From Bacillota bacterium (GTDB lineage: Bacteria; Bacillota; Clostridia; Acetivibrionales; DSM-1351): 64,000 bases of DNA. Of the stretch, positions 17,333 to 25,543 are shown in pieces. The stretch lies in assembly GCA_023444055.1 (NCBI GenBank), contig JAEZRV010000002.1, positions 62,001 to 126,000 on the forward strand, in the 5' to 3' direction. Numbering within the stretch: the first letter of the stretch is position 1; every line of letters starts with the position of its first letter. The position numbers and the translations under genes were made by a program. The notes beneath the pieces are model-generated. The model was not told the DNA's origin. It did no database searches and saw only the letters and a list, made by a program, of their open reading frames with translations.

Positions 17333-18528
17333 TTATTAGCATCCTCCTCGTTATCTATGAGTGGTATTTGTATTTTTATTGTAGTTCCATTTCCTATTTC
17401 AGATAAAACTTTGAATTCTCCTTCAAGCAAGGCCACTCTCTCCTTCATACTATAAAGACCAAATCCTCCGCTTAAATCTGAAGCACTCTTTTTTCTATTT
17501 ATTCTTACAGCATTTGTATCAAACCCCACACCATTATCAATTATAGTAATACGTAACTCTTTATTAAAGTGTTCTAACAAAATTGATGCAGATTTAGCTT
17601 GTGAATGCTTTAAAATATTATTTAAACCTTCCTGTACTATTCTAAATACAGTAAGCGAAATAGCCGGTTTTAAATCCTTACCAACATTTCTAACCTTTAA
17701 TGTCACATCAATTTGGGTATCCTCTTTAAATGATACGATATATCTTTCTAATGTGGGCAATAAACCCAAATCATCTAGTGCCATAGGTCTAAGATTATAT
17801 ATTATTTTCCTAACTTCTTGAAGGCTGTCTCGTGTAATCTTTTTTAGATTACGCAGTTCCACTTTCGCCTCATTAACATTTTTATCAATAAGTTTTTCAC
17901 ATATCTCAGCCTTTATTACTATATTTGACATAGATTGAGCAGGCCCATCATGAATCTCACGTGAAAAACGCTTTCTTTCTTCTTCTTGAGCCTCAATAAT
18001 TCTAATCCCTAAGTACTGCTTTTGCTGTAGATTATCCAATTCCTCTCCTGCATCTTTTAAGTCACCACTTAGATATTCAAGAACTATACCAACATGTCCA
18101 ATTAAATTGTCTGCACGTTTAAGAGTCTTTTTGGAGTCCTTAATACGTATCTCAATGTCGTTACGTCTTTGGATTAAAAATCTCTCTTGCTCACGCCTTA
18201 CGGCAAGCTTTACAAGCAAATTATCAGCATCCTGATATGCCTTTTCAAGCTCGCTCTGACTATATTTATTAAAATCCCTGTTTACATCAAAGAGCTTCTT
18301 CTTACTCTCTTTTAAGTTCTGTTCTAGCTCTTCAATTTCACTTATAATTTCATAGACCTCTTTTTTAAGAATTTCCAGCTCATCCTCAAGTCTTCTTTTG
18401 TCCAATCTGGAGTTTTCGGCAATTTCTACTATCTCCTTTTTGCCCATGTCAAGAGCTTTGATTGCGTCATTAATGATTTTATCCATTTCAATTGTGTTGT
18501 GCTTATAGTTTAACATGTACTTATCCAC
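17329..18528 (-). CDS. DegS-type soluble sensor histidine kinase
   Basis: A 399 aa cytoplasmic kinase without membrane segments. Residues ~15-180 are a long coiled coil typical of DegS. The HisKA_3 segment has the phosphorylated histidine in RFSREIHDGPAQSM, and the ATPase domain has FRIVQEGLNNILKHS, IIDNGVGFD and GLYSMKERVALL. Start taken at the GTG at 18528; an ATG four codons later is possible. The stop overlaps the response regulator start. It probably phosphorylates that regulator in answer to an intracellular signal. Confidence 0.92.
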   Translation of the reverse strand: MDKYMLNYKHNTIEMDKIINDAIKALDMGKKEIVEIAENSRLDKRRLEDELEILKKEVYEIISEIEELEQNLKESKKKLFDVNRDFNKYSQSELEKAYQDADNLLVKLAVRREQERFLIQRRNDIEIRIKDSKKTLKRADNLIGHVGIVLEYLSGDLKDAGEELDNLQQKQYLGIRIIEAQEEERKRFSREIHDGPAQSMSNIVIKAEICEKLIDKNVNEAKVELRNLKKITRDSLQEVRKIIYNLRPMALDDLGLLPTLERYIVSFKEDTQIDVTLKVRNVGKDLKPAISLTVFRIVQEGLNNILKHSQAKSASILLEHFNKELRITIIDNGVGFDTNAVRINRKKSASDLSGGFGLYSMKERVALLEGEFKVLSEIGNGTTIKIQIPLIDNEEDANK

Positions 18529-18756
18529 TCACTATTTTTTATTTTATTAAACAGTCTTATTGGTCATATTATATTATAGGTATATTCTACCTAATAACTC
18601 TCTTGCTCACAATACAATTATCCATTTTTGCATAATTATCTATCATAAAATTAAATATAGTATATCATATATTTCTGAAAGAGAAATTACAATAAAAATC
18701 TGTGAAATTTATTTCAGACTTTTTGCGAAAATTTTTACTATTTTTTAAATTAAGTG
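18529..18756. other. AT-rich gap upstream of the DegS-like gene
   Basis: No credible gene is seen. It should hold the promoter of the degS-like operon (minus strand). The sequence is almost entirely A/T with no recognisable repeat. Confidence 0.35.
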
Positions 18757-18785
18757 TTGACAACGCTAAACTTACCTCTTATAAT
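18757..18785 (+). promoter_or_regulatory. Consensus sigma-A promoter of the tRNA genes
   Basis: TTGACA (18757-18762), a 17-bp spacer and TATAAT (18780-18785) match the vegetative consensus exactly. It lies about 44 nt before the first tRNA and has no rival before the second, so both tRNAs are probably co-transcribed. Confidence 0.92.
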
Positions 18786-18828
18786 GTAAAAGTGCTTAGA
18801 CGACATGTCCGAGACAGCACTTAGTAAT

Positions 18829-18904
18829 GCGCCATTAGCTCAGTTGGTAGAGCACCTGACTCTTAATCAGGGTGTCCCCGGTTCGAACCCGTGATGGCGC
18901 ACCA
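18829..18904 (+). tRNA. tRNA-Lys(CTT)
   Basis: A 76-nt tRNA with encoded CCA. The acceptor stem GCGCCAT pairs perfectly with ATGGCGC, the T loop is GGTTCGAACCC, and the anticodon stem CCTGA/TCAGG encloses the loop CTCTTAA, giving anticodon CTT (reads AAG). No intron. Confidence 0.98.
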
Positions 18905-18997
18905 GTTTTTTAAGACAGATATTGAAGTCTTTATTTTTAAAGATTTCTTGTTTTTTAATGTTTATGTTTAATTTTTGATTCTAAATGTTATTTTTAT

Positions 18998-19073
18998 GCG
19001 CTATTAGCTCAGTTGGTAGAGCACCTGACTCTTAATCAGGGTGTCCCCGGTTCGAACCCGTGATGGCGCACCA
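18998..19073 (+). tRNA. tRNA-Lys(CTT), second copy
   Basis: Identical to the first copy except for one acceptor-stem base (GCGCTAT), which leaves a G-U pair with ATGGCGC. It starts 93 nt after the first copy ends, has CCA encoded, and is followed by a terminator. A recent local duplication is likely. Confidence 0.98.
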
Positions 19074-19107
19074 AAAAGACTTCTACAAATTGTAGAAGTC
19101 TTTTTTA
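19074..19107. terminator. Terminator after tRNA-Lys pair
   Basis: AAAGACTTCTACAA and TTGTAGAAGTCTTTTTT form a perfect stem with a T run. It also lies just past the stop of the convergent PIN-like gene and can end both transcripts. Confidence 0.92.
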
Positions 19108-19120
19108 TGTGTTATTTAGA

Positions 19121-19687
19121 TTAGTTTCCCTTTTTATCTTTAATAAGTGGTTTTATAGCCTGATAAATCCTTCCAGCGTTTTTACTATCATACCTTTTAA
19201 CTAATGCATTATTAAGTCCTTGTTTAGTTTTGTACTTTTCAATATATTGAAATACCTCTTTTGCTTCCTCTTTATCAGAAAGGACTTCAAATATTTGTCC
19301 CATCAATGATTTCTGTTTTTGTAAATTACTTTGTCCAGATAAGTCTGTAGCAACATCAATAATTACTCTTTTCTTTTGCCAAAATTTAACCACGCTATTA
19401 AAGCCTGCATCATTGCTTATAATGTGAAATGTATCATCTGATTTTTGAGCAATCAAATACCCCAAATACGAAACAAGTTGAAAATCTAGTGCATTTTTTG
19501 TTCCCACTTCTACTTTGATATATGATATGTCAGCAACCGCCTCATTAATTCTCCTATGTAATCCAAAAGTTAACTTATCCGCATTTTCACTGTAAAATAT
19601 TATTACCTTATCATCTTTATTTAATTTTGTAATGCCATTTAAGCCATCACTTTTTACATTTTCATAATCTATAAAATAAATATTCAT
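19121..19687 (-). CDS. PIN/NYN-like ribonuclease-domain protein
   Basis: A 188 aa protein. The start MNIYFIDYENVKSDG has the DxEN acidic motif of NYN/PIN-like nucleases; further acidic residues are in NALDFQLVSYLG and ISNDAGFNSV, as expected for a metal-dependent RNase fold. The C-terminal ~60 residues form a basic helical tail. The internal ATG at 19687 is preferred because it begins the nuclease fold and has GAGAAGAG upstream; the frame is open 22 codons further. It is the last of several small nuclease-type genes on this strand. Confidence 0.78.
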   Translation of the reverse strand: MNIYFIDYENVKSDGLNGITKLNKDDKVIIFYSENADKLTFGLHRRINEAVADISYIKVEVGTKNALDFQLVSYLGYLIAQKSDDTFHIISNDAGFNSVVKFWQKKRVIIDVATDLSGQSNLQKQKSLMGQIFEVLSDKEEAKEVFQYIEKYKTKQGLNNALVKRYDSKNAGRIYQAIKPLIKDKKGN

Positions 19688-19832
19688 TTGTCTCTTCTCT
19701 TTCGATATAATAATCTTTAACTCAAACTTCGCTTCACCAACTAATTCATGCAATTAATTCTAATCCAACTTAACATTGATCAAACCATATTTGTTGTTGG
19801 AACTGAGCTTAAACATGCAGGATAATCCCCCC

Positions 19833-20417
19833 CTACATTCTCTCATCCATCGAGTATAAATATTTATACACCTTAAGCATATTTTTAGCATCGTCTAAAC
19901 CTCTATGTTCTTTTCCTTCAAAGGTTTCTCCTATACTAGATAATGCTTTAGAAAGCTTGCAGTTACCCTCACTGATATGCATAAATTTTTGGAACTTTGC
20001 CTGTAAATTATTAAATCGTTTGTAATACTTTCCAACCTCTCCTGTGTAATTGTTCATAAAAAGGTTTTTACGCAGCAATATCTGATCATAATTTCCCCAT
20101 GCTATGAGCTTGATGGACTTGTCCTCATTTTTAGGATTTGAATATTTTTGATTTGCAATCCAGTCATCAAAGCTTCTGAAAACTTCATTAAAGCTTCTTG
20201 AATTATCTATATCCTGCTGGCTAATTCCAGTTAGCTTGATGCAAAATTCTGAAAGCACAGGCTCTAAAGCAGGTTTTATAAGCTCTGAAAATTCGTTTGT
20301 TATCTCAAAGCTGGAATCAACAGCAATAGCACATATTTCTATAATTTCAGAATATGTGTGTTTGTATCTCTCACTTTTTTCCCAGCATGTAGCTTCAAAA
20401 TCAATAAGAATAGCCAT
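19833..20417 (-). CDS. DEDDh 3'-5' exonuclease (ERI-1/KapD-like)
   Basis: A 194 aa exonuclease of the RNase T/DNA polymerase III epsilon fold. The first metal pair is in ILIDFEATCW, the second aspartate probably in IAWGNYDQILLRKN, and the final His and Asp in HRGLDDAKNMLKVYKYL. The long spacing after DFEATCW and the KLTGISQQDID segment fit the ERI-1/3'hExo and KapD group. It follows the 20432-20854 gene by 14 bp, so they are probably co-transcribed. Substrate could be RNA 3' ends or short DNA. Confidence 0.87.
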   Translation of the reverse strand: MAILIDFEATCWEKSERYKHTYSEIIEICAIAVDSSFEITNEFSELIKPALEPVLSEFCIKLTGISQQDIDNSRSFNEVFRSFDDWIANQKYSNPKNEDKSIKLIAWGNYDQILLRKNLFMNNYTGEVGKYYKRFNNLQAKFQKFMHISEGNCKLSKALSSIGETFEGKEHRGLDDAKNMLKVYKYLYSMDERM

Positions 20418-20431
20418 TTAAGCCCTCATGC

Positions 20432-20854
20432 TTACCATATTACTTCCAGATAAATTTTATCTACTAATAATGACCATCCATAAATAGCATGATACTTATT
20501 ATCATATAGATTTTTAATATCTTGATGATTATCAACATACTCGAAAAGATAGTTCTTAATGATTGCACTTTCAATTGAATCCATTTGACTAAATAGTGCT
20601 TTATAGTCCTCTTGAGACAATAAAACAGTTTTATGCTCCCTCTTATCACTGTCAATTAAGGCAATATACAAAGATTGCAGTTTCCCATCTATTATAATTT
20701 GAGCTTTGCTTTTGTAATCTGCAAATTTCTCTAATGTAGCTGTTATCTTGCCTTGGAGTTCTTGTTCGTTTGCAAATTCCTTTTCAAGCTTTTCAATCCT
20801 CTTTTTTTGTTCTATTTCTTTTCTTCTAATTTGTGCGTCCTTTAATTCTGGCAT
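20432..20854 (-). CDS. Hypothetical protein with N-terminal coiled coil
   Basis: A 140 aa cytoplasmic protein I do not recognise. Residues ~1-55 are a charged coiled coil (RRKEIEQKKRIEKLEKEF); the rest is mixed, with aromatic residues near the C-terminus (YHAIYGWSLLVDKIYLEVIW). The ATG at 20854 has a clear GAGGAGGAA 5-6 nt upstream and is preferred to the one 10 codons earlier. It sits between a GIY-YIG gene and an exonuclease gene, which suggests but does not show a nucleic-acid role. Confidence 0.7.
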   Translation of the reverse strand: MPELKDAQIRRKEIEQKKRIEKLEKEFANEQELQGKITATLEKFADYKSKAQIIIDGKLQSLYIALIDSDKREHKTVLLSQEDYKALFSQMDSIESAIIKNYLFEYVDNHQDIKNLYDNKYHAIYGWSLLVDKIYLEVIW

Positions 20855-20876
20855 AATGTTCCTCCTCAAAATAACT

Positions 20877-21128
20877 TTAATCAACTCTTTTTCCTTTTAT
20901 TAATTCTTCCTTTTGCTTTCTTGTTAATTGCTTAATGCCGTACTCTCTCTTCATTGCGTCTGATTTATTATCAAATCGCTCACTATACGCTAGCTTGACA
21001 GGCAACCTGGCTCTGGTATATTTAGCTCCAATGCCTTGATTATGTACTTTTATTCTCTTTTCTAAATCATTTGTATATCCAGCATATAGAGTATTATCCC
21101 CACATTCTAAAATATAAACATAATACAT
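20877..21128 (-). CDS. GIY-YIG domain endonuclease-like protein (UPF0213)
   Basis: An 83 aa stand-alone GIY-YIG domain. It opens YYVYILECGDNTLYAGYTNDLEKRI, where YVY and AGY represent the GIY and YIG strands and the arginine of EKRI is the usual partner; HNQGIGAKYTRARLP and FDNKSDAMKREYGIKQL follow as in the family, with the glutamate of KREYGIK as metal ligand. Proteins of this size are common and mostly uncharacterised. It is the first gene of a probable run with the coiled-coil protein and exonuclease. Confidence 0.92.
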   Translation of the reverse strand: MYYVYILECGDNTLYAGYTNDLEKRIKVHNQGIGAKYTRARLPVKLAYSERFDNKSDAMKREYGIKQLTRKQKEELIKGKRVD

Positions 21129-21170
21129 TTTAACAGCTTCCTTGAAATTTATTATATATAAAAAATATAT

Positions 21171-21518
21171 TTATCTAAAGCCAAACAATAATAGTGGTAA
21201 AACTACACCTATAACCGTTAGTACACACCAAAAAATCAATATATTTTTAATAGTACTTTGCTTTTTGTTAATGTCTTTTGATTCTTCTAACAATTTTAAT
21301 AAAATAATGTTGTTTAATTGTAACTCAGATAGTTGCAGAGGTATCTTTTTAAAAAAGCGAAATTCGTATAAACCATTCGGCTCGTAACCATACATTGCAA
21401 ATGGCTCCTCATCACTATCGAACATCAAAGAATTCAACCTTTTTTGCTCCTCTTCTGGCAAATACTCCTTTTCATATAAATCATATTCCTCATAAAAATG
21501 TTCAAATAATTTATTCAT
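21171..21518 (-). CDS. Hypothetical protein with one C-terminal membrane helix
   Basis: A 115 aa protein I do not recognise. The first ~85 residues are acidic and soluble, including NKLFEHFYEEYDLYEKEYLPEEEQ. Residues ~88-113 form one hydrophobic helix (IFWCVLTVIGVVLPLLLFG), so it looks tail-anchored with its bulk in the cytoplasm. The upstream GGGTAAAAT is a weak RBS. Confidence 0.6.
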   Translation of the reverse strand: MNKLFEHFYEEYDLYEKEYLPEEEQKRLNSLMFDSDEEPFAMYGYEPNGLYEFRFFKKIPLQLSELQLNNIILLKLLEESKDINKKQSTIKNILIFWCVLTVIGVVLPLLLFGFR

Positions 21519-21609
21519 ATTTTACCCACACCCTTATTTATCCCATTAATGTCCCGTATCTACTTGAGCCTCATTTTCGCACATAACAAGTTGGCTAACT
21601 AAACGCCCT

Positions 21610-21816
21610 AAGCTTTTGCTAATTACTTTTTAAAAACTCTAGCCACGACCTTAAGCTCCGCTTATTAATTTTCAATCACTCTAGCCACGACCTCAAGCTC
21701 CGCTAATTACTTTTCAATCACTCTAGCCACGACCTAAGCTCCGCTAATTACTTTTCAAACACTCTGACCACGACCTAAGCTCCGCTAATTACTTTTCAAT
21801 CACTCTGGCCACGACT
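21610..21816. repeat. Five tandem copies of the cyclase gene 3' end
   Basis: Units of 41-43 bp begin at 21610, 21653, 21695, 21736 and 21777. The last contains the true 3' end of the cyclase gene (VVARVIEK-stop). Read on the minus strand, every unit still encodes a version of that ending and its stop: VVVRVFEK, VVARVIEK, VVARVIEN and VVARVFKK going outward. The array therefore arose by repeated tandem duplication of the last nine codons plus about 15 bp, and then diverged. Confidence 0.92.
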
Positions 21817-22412
21817 CTAACCATGCAGGAATCCGACTTGATTTTTATAGGAAATGCCATTACTTCAAAATCGTCATTGTCGCTAATTTTGTCCAGATTG
21901 GTCAGATTTTCTAATATCAAAACATTATGGCTTAACAAGTATTTATGAATATCAAAAGGAAATCTATCTGGGGATGGCATATCAAATCCTACCATTTTTA
22001 TATTATTATTAACTAGCATTTCACAAAAAGATTCATCTAAAATAGGGTGTTTAGAATAGTACTCTTCACTGCCATAGTAACTATCCATCCCAGTATTGAA
22101 AAGAACGATGTCTTTCTCTTTTATTTTATCTAAATACGAATCTTTCATCGTTATTAATATTTCATTCCGAGTACGTATCACACAACCCTTGCCGCAAAAA
22201 TTTTCTAAATCAAAATCACAAATATATTTCTTTAAATCCAGCATATGCATTGGACCATCCACATGTGTTCCCACATGCATTTCTGTTTCAAGACTGTGAT
22301 TATTATAATGGTCTTTAGCATATACACGAGTTTGTGTCAATTTAACACTTGAATCTCCGGGATAAACTGGCATACCGTTTTCAATTGTTTGCGACAAATC
22401 AATTAATTTCAT
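21789..22412 (-). CDS. Cyclase family protein (kynurenine formamidase-like)
   Basis: A 207 aa metal-dependent hydrolase of the cyclase/KynB family. The zinc motif HVGTHVDGPMHM is clear and the N-terminus LIDLSQTIENGMPVYPGD is typical. Such enzymes hydrolyse amide or lactone bonds, including N-formylkynurenine; no tryptophan catabolism gene is adjacent, so the substrate is unknown. A GGAGAAAG lies before the ATG. The last codons have been amplified into a tandem array downstream. Confidence 0.88.
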   Translation of the reverse strand: MKLIDLSQTIENGMPVYPGDSSVKLTQTRVYAKDHYNNHSLETEMHVGTHVDGPMHMLDLKKYICDFDLENFCGKGCVIRTRNEILITMKDSYLDKIKEKDIVLFNTGMDSYYGSEEYYSKHPILDESFCEMLVNNNIKMVGFDMPSPDRFPFDIHKYLLSHNVLILENLTNLDKISDNDDFEVMAFPIKIKSDSCMVRVVARVIEK

Positions 22413-22496
22413 TTGACTTTCTCCATTTTTTAATATTATATCATAGTTTTTAGGAATCTTGTGATTTAATAATATCCGGTCGCTTTAGCATTATAT

Positions 22497-23240
22497 TTAT
22501 TCATTTGCATACTTTTTTTTGTGTCTTATATCAACAATTAAGCTAAAGCTGCCAACCCATGCTATTCCAAGACAAAATCCGCCTATAACGTCACTAGCGA
22601 AATGAACACCTAAATAAATCCTGCTCAGTCCAATAAGCATTATCAAAATGGAAAGCAATGATACTATTAGGTATTTCCATCTAGTTTTTAAATTTATGCA
22701 GCACAAATATATGAGGAAACCAAAAAAACTCATGGACACCATTGAATGTCCACTTGGAAAGCTATACCCGCCAATGTCTATAAGCCTTAAAATATCTGGT
22801 CTGCTCCTTTGAATGACATATTTAACCGCTACATTTAGCACTACTGCAAGCATTAAATTTATCACAATCATTGAAGTATAGAAAGAACACTTTTCTTTTT
22901 TAAAGAAGAATACAATAAGAAGCAAGGCCACAGTTATTAAGAAGCCTTGAGAGCCGAAAAAAGTAATAAATTTCATAATTTCTGTTAATCTAAATGAAAT
23001 TAATTCTGAAACATTTTGATAAACAAAGTTATCAAATTCATTGGTATTTTGATTAATTACAGCAATCATAATAAAAACAAATATTGTTATAGGCAAACCT
23101 ATTGTTAATAAATATCTAAACGATTTCAAATTACCTCCTAAATTAGTTTCCATACTAATATCAGTAATATGTATTATATTAAATAAAAGTAACATTATCA
23201 ATAAAAAAGAATCCAAATAGCCGTTTGATAAATTGAGCAA
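22497..23240 (-). CDS. PAP2-family membrane phosphatase
   Basis: A membrane-bound lipid phosphatase. The three motifs are in order: KYVIQRSRP, YSFPSGHSMVS, and SRIYLGVHFASD. Five or six membrane helices surround them. It probably dephosphorylates phosphatidic acid or undecaprenyl pyrophosphate. The start is uncertain: the frame opens with a TTG at 23240 directly against GGAGG, while a TTG at 23129 (LKSFRYLLTIG) has AGGAGGTAAT in front and would give a ~210 aa protein of more usual size. Confidence 0.88.
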   Translation of the reverse strand: MLNLSNGYLDSFLLIMLLLFNIIHITDISMETNLGGNLKSFRYLLTIGLPITIFVFIMIAVINQNTNEFDNFVYQNVSELISFRLTEIMKFITFFGSQGFLITVALLLIVFFFKKEKCSFYTSMIVINLMLAVVLNVAVKYVIQRSRPDILRLIDIGGYSFPSGHSMVSMSFFGFLIYLCCINLKTRWKYLIVSLLSILIMLIGLSRIYLGVHFASDVIGGFCLGIAWVGSFSLIVDIRHKKKYANE

Positions 23241-23331
23241 CCTCCATAATTAGGATTTTTAGTTCTGACTTATTGGGGTCACATCAAATGCTTCTGGCTA
23301 GGATTCTTTTAAATAGTCTTATTTATAAATC

Positions 23332-23871
23332 TTAATAATTTCTTGCAGCTATTTGGAAATAAGCTTGTGGATGATCACATACTGGACATTTATTTGGAGC
23401 ACTTGTACCAACATGAATATGTCCGCAATTAGCACATTGCCAAATAACTTTTTCACCCTTTATAAATACAGCATTTCCTTCAACATTTTTTAATAAAGCA
23501 CGATATCTTTCTTCATGCTCTTTCTCAATATTTGCAACTCCTTCGAATAAACGTGCTATGTCATTAAAGCCTTCTTCTTTAGCTTCCTGTGCAAATTTTG
23601 CATACATATCAGTCCATTCATAATTTTCACCTTCTGCTGCATCTTTTAAATTTGTAGCAGTATCTGCTATTCCATCATGTAGAAGTTTAAACCAAATCTT
23701 TGCGTGTTCCTTTTCATTAAGTGCAGTTTCTGTAAATAATGCTGCTATTTGCTCATATCCTTCTTTTTTAGCTTTTGATGCATAGTACGAATATTTATTA
23801 TGTGCCATAGATTCGCCTGCAAATGCTGACATTAAATTGGCTTCTGTTTTTGAACCTTTTAAATTACTCAA
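23332..23871 (-). CDS. rbr: Rubrerythrin
   Basis: A 179 aa peroxide reductase of anaerobes. The N-terminal four-helix ferritin-like domain (~1-140) has diiron ligands in FAGESMAHNKY, TALNEKEHAKIW, and GVANIEKEHEERY. The C-terminal rubredoxin-like domain has WQCANCGHIHVG and NKCPVCDHPQAYF. It reduces H2O2 in the cytoplasm with electrons from NADH-linked partners. AGGAGGAT lies before the ATG. The presence of this gene fits an obligate anaerobe. Confidence 0.97.
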   Translation of the reverse strand: MSNLKGSKTEANLMSAFAGESMAHNKYSYYASKAKKEGYEQIAALFTETALNEKEHAKIWFKLLHDGIADTATNLKDAAEGENYEWTDMYAKFAQEAKEEGFNDIARLFEGVANIEKEHEERYRALLKNVEGNAVFIKGEKVIWQCANCGHIHVGTSAPNKCPVCDHPQAYFQIAARNY

Positions 23872-24085
23872 TATAATAATCCTCCTAAATTTATTATAAT
23901 ATAAACGACTTTAAGTAATACTATACCACAAACACCTCAAATATTAACGCAAAAATTTGAATTGTTTTGTTTTTGTGTTTAAAAGATATATCCTTGTGGT
24001 AATGTATAGACTGCAATCTTTTTTACACAAACAATAAATTTGAGTTATAATAATCAAAGTAGCATAGCGAAAGGAATGATTATCT

Positions 24086-24565
24086 ATGGATAAATTAGTA
24101 TATAAGAAGGTATCAGATTCTAAAACCGAGCAAATACAAATACTCATGCCTGAGCATATTAATGGCTTTAACCGCCTTTTTGGAGGAAAGCTCATGGAAT
24201 GGATTGACGTTGTGGCGGCAGTCGTTGCACGCCGACATTCAGGCTGTAATGTAACTACTGCTTCGGTAGACAATTTGCAATTTAAATCGGCCGCATACAT
24301 TAACAGTACCATTTTTTTAAGCGGTCAAGTGACTTATGTAGGTAAAACTTCTATGGAGGTTAGAGTAACTACTTACGTTGAAAACCTGGACGGCAAACGT
24401 CATATGATAAATAGAGCATACTTAGTTCTGGTTGCACTAGATGAAAATGACAATCCGGTACCTGTTCCCGGTCTTATTCTTGAAACTGATGAAGAAAGGC
24501 TAGAATGGGAATCTGGCGAAAAGCGCAGAGAACTTAGAAAACAAAGAAGACTTGAAGCATATTAA
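24086..24565 (+). CDS. Acyl-CoA thioesterase (hotdog fold)
   Basis: A 159 aa single-hotdog protein of the BFIT/BACH (YkhA-like) family. Key parts are HINGFNRLFGGKLMEWIDVVAAVVARRH, carrying the helix with the catalytic acid, then VTTASVDNLQFKSAAYINSTIFL and TSMEVRVTTYVE. It hydrolyses acyl-CoA in the cytoplasm; chain length cannot be told. AAAGGAAT lies upstream. It is divergent from rubrerythrin and ends in a strong terminator. Confidence 0.92.
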   Translation: MDKLVYKKVSDSKTEQIQILMPEHINGFNRLFGGKLMEWIDVVAAVVARRHSGCNVTTASVDNLQFKSAAYINSTIFLSGQVTYVGKTSMEVRVTTYVENLDGKRHMINRAYLVLVALDENDNPVPVPGLILETDEERLEWESGEKRRELRKQRRLEAY

Positions 24566-24580
24566 TTTTTTTAGGGACAA

Positions 24581-24630
24581 AAAGGATTGAAGTGCCGTCA
24601 ATTAAACGGTTATATTCAATCCTTATTTTT
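24581..24630. terminator. Terminator after thioesterase gene
   Basis: AAAGGATTGAA pairs with TTCAATCCTT, with an inner CGT..ACG pair, and TATTTTTATTT follows. Confidence 0.88.
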
Positions 24631-24704
24631 ATTTAATACTTTTTAATTGTTTATTATTTCTTGTTGCTTCTTACATTTTTTGTTTCCTTACTTTCTTGTA
24701 TTAA

Positions 24705-25352
24705 TTAAAATTGAATATTCTCAACCATACTATCCATTCTAGCCATAGCTCTTTCAATCGCTTCTTGACGTTCAATTTCCGTAGTGCCTGTTCCATCAAC
24801 CAAAAGTTCTTCAAACTTGCTTATCCCTATAAATTTCATAATATCATGAATATAATTCAAACCTTTATTTAATGCAGGTCTAATAATCCAAGGTATATTA
24901 GCACCTGAAGATTGAACATAAATAAATGTGCGATTTTTATCATTTAATAATCCATATGGCTTTTGATTTTCAAAAGCAATTGTTTTATCTGCTAGGACTA
25001 TACAGTGAATATATTCGAGCAGCGGAGCCGGAAAAGAAAGACTCCACATAGGTGCAGCAACTACATAAATATCTGCTGATATAAATTGATCGCACAGTTT
25101 TAATATTTGTTTTATTTCTTGCTGTTCTTCATTTGTTAACTTTGACAGAGCTTCTGCACTTGCAATAGTACTTCTGCTCTCAAAATAGCAATCTTTAAGC
25201 TGTGGTACATGTTCTTTATATAAATTTAATTCTTCTAAAATCATGCTAGGATGCTTCTCTAAAATACTATTTACTAATTTTCTTCCTACTGTTTTACTTG
25301 ATGACATTTCTTCGGCTTTCGAGTTGACTGTAATATAAAGTAGCTTTTTCAT
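24705..25352 (-). CDS. azoR: FMN-dependent NADH-azoreductase-like flavoprotein
   Basis: A 215 aa protein of the flavodoxin-like-2 fold. LLYITVNSKAEEMSSSKTVGRKL is the FMN phosphate-binding N-terminus; AAPMWSLSFPAPLLEYIHCI and FIYVQSSGANIPWI correspond to the conserved flavin loops of AzoR. It likely reduces quinones or azo compounds by two-electron transfer. The RBS GGGGAT is upstream. It is probably monocistronic. Confidence 0.88.
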   Translation of the reverse strand: MKKLLYITVNSKAEEMSSSKTVGRKLVNSILEKHPSMILEELNLYKEHVPQLKDCYFESRSTIASAEALSKLTNEEQQEIKQILKLCDQFISADIYVVAAPMWSLSFPAPLLEYIHCIVLADKTIAFENQKPYGLLNDKNRTFIYVQSSGANIPWIIRPALNKGLNYIHDIMKFIGISKFEELLVDGTGTTEIERQEAIERAMARMDSMVENIQF

Positions 25353-25543
25353 ATATTATCCCCTTATAGTTTATGTTGTTTTTATTGTCTTCATTGTCTT
25401 TATAATACTTATTATCTATATAATATTTACACTTTTTCTATTAATATGCTATTTTCATTCCATATTTTTTAGGAATATAAATAATCGTATTGGTTTTAAA
25501 TCAATAGCAAGTCTATGATTCCCCAACAAGTTGTTTATTTAAT

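Noticed and set aside
21610..21816. Possible CRISPR array
   Set aside because: The units are contiguous with no unique spacers, and each one encodes the end of the adjacent gene; it is a tandem duplication.
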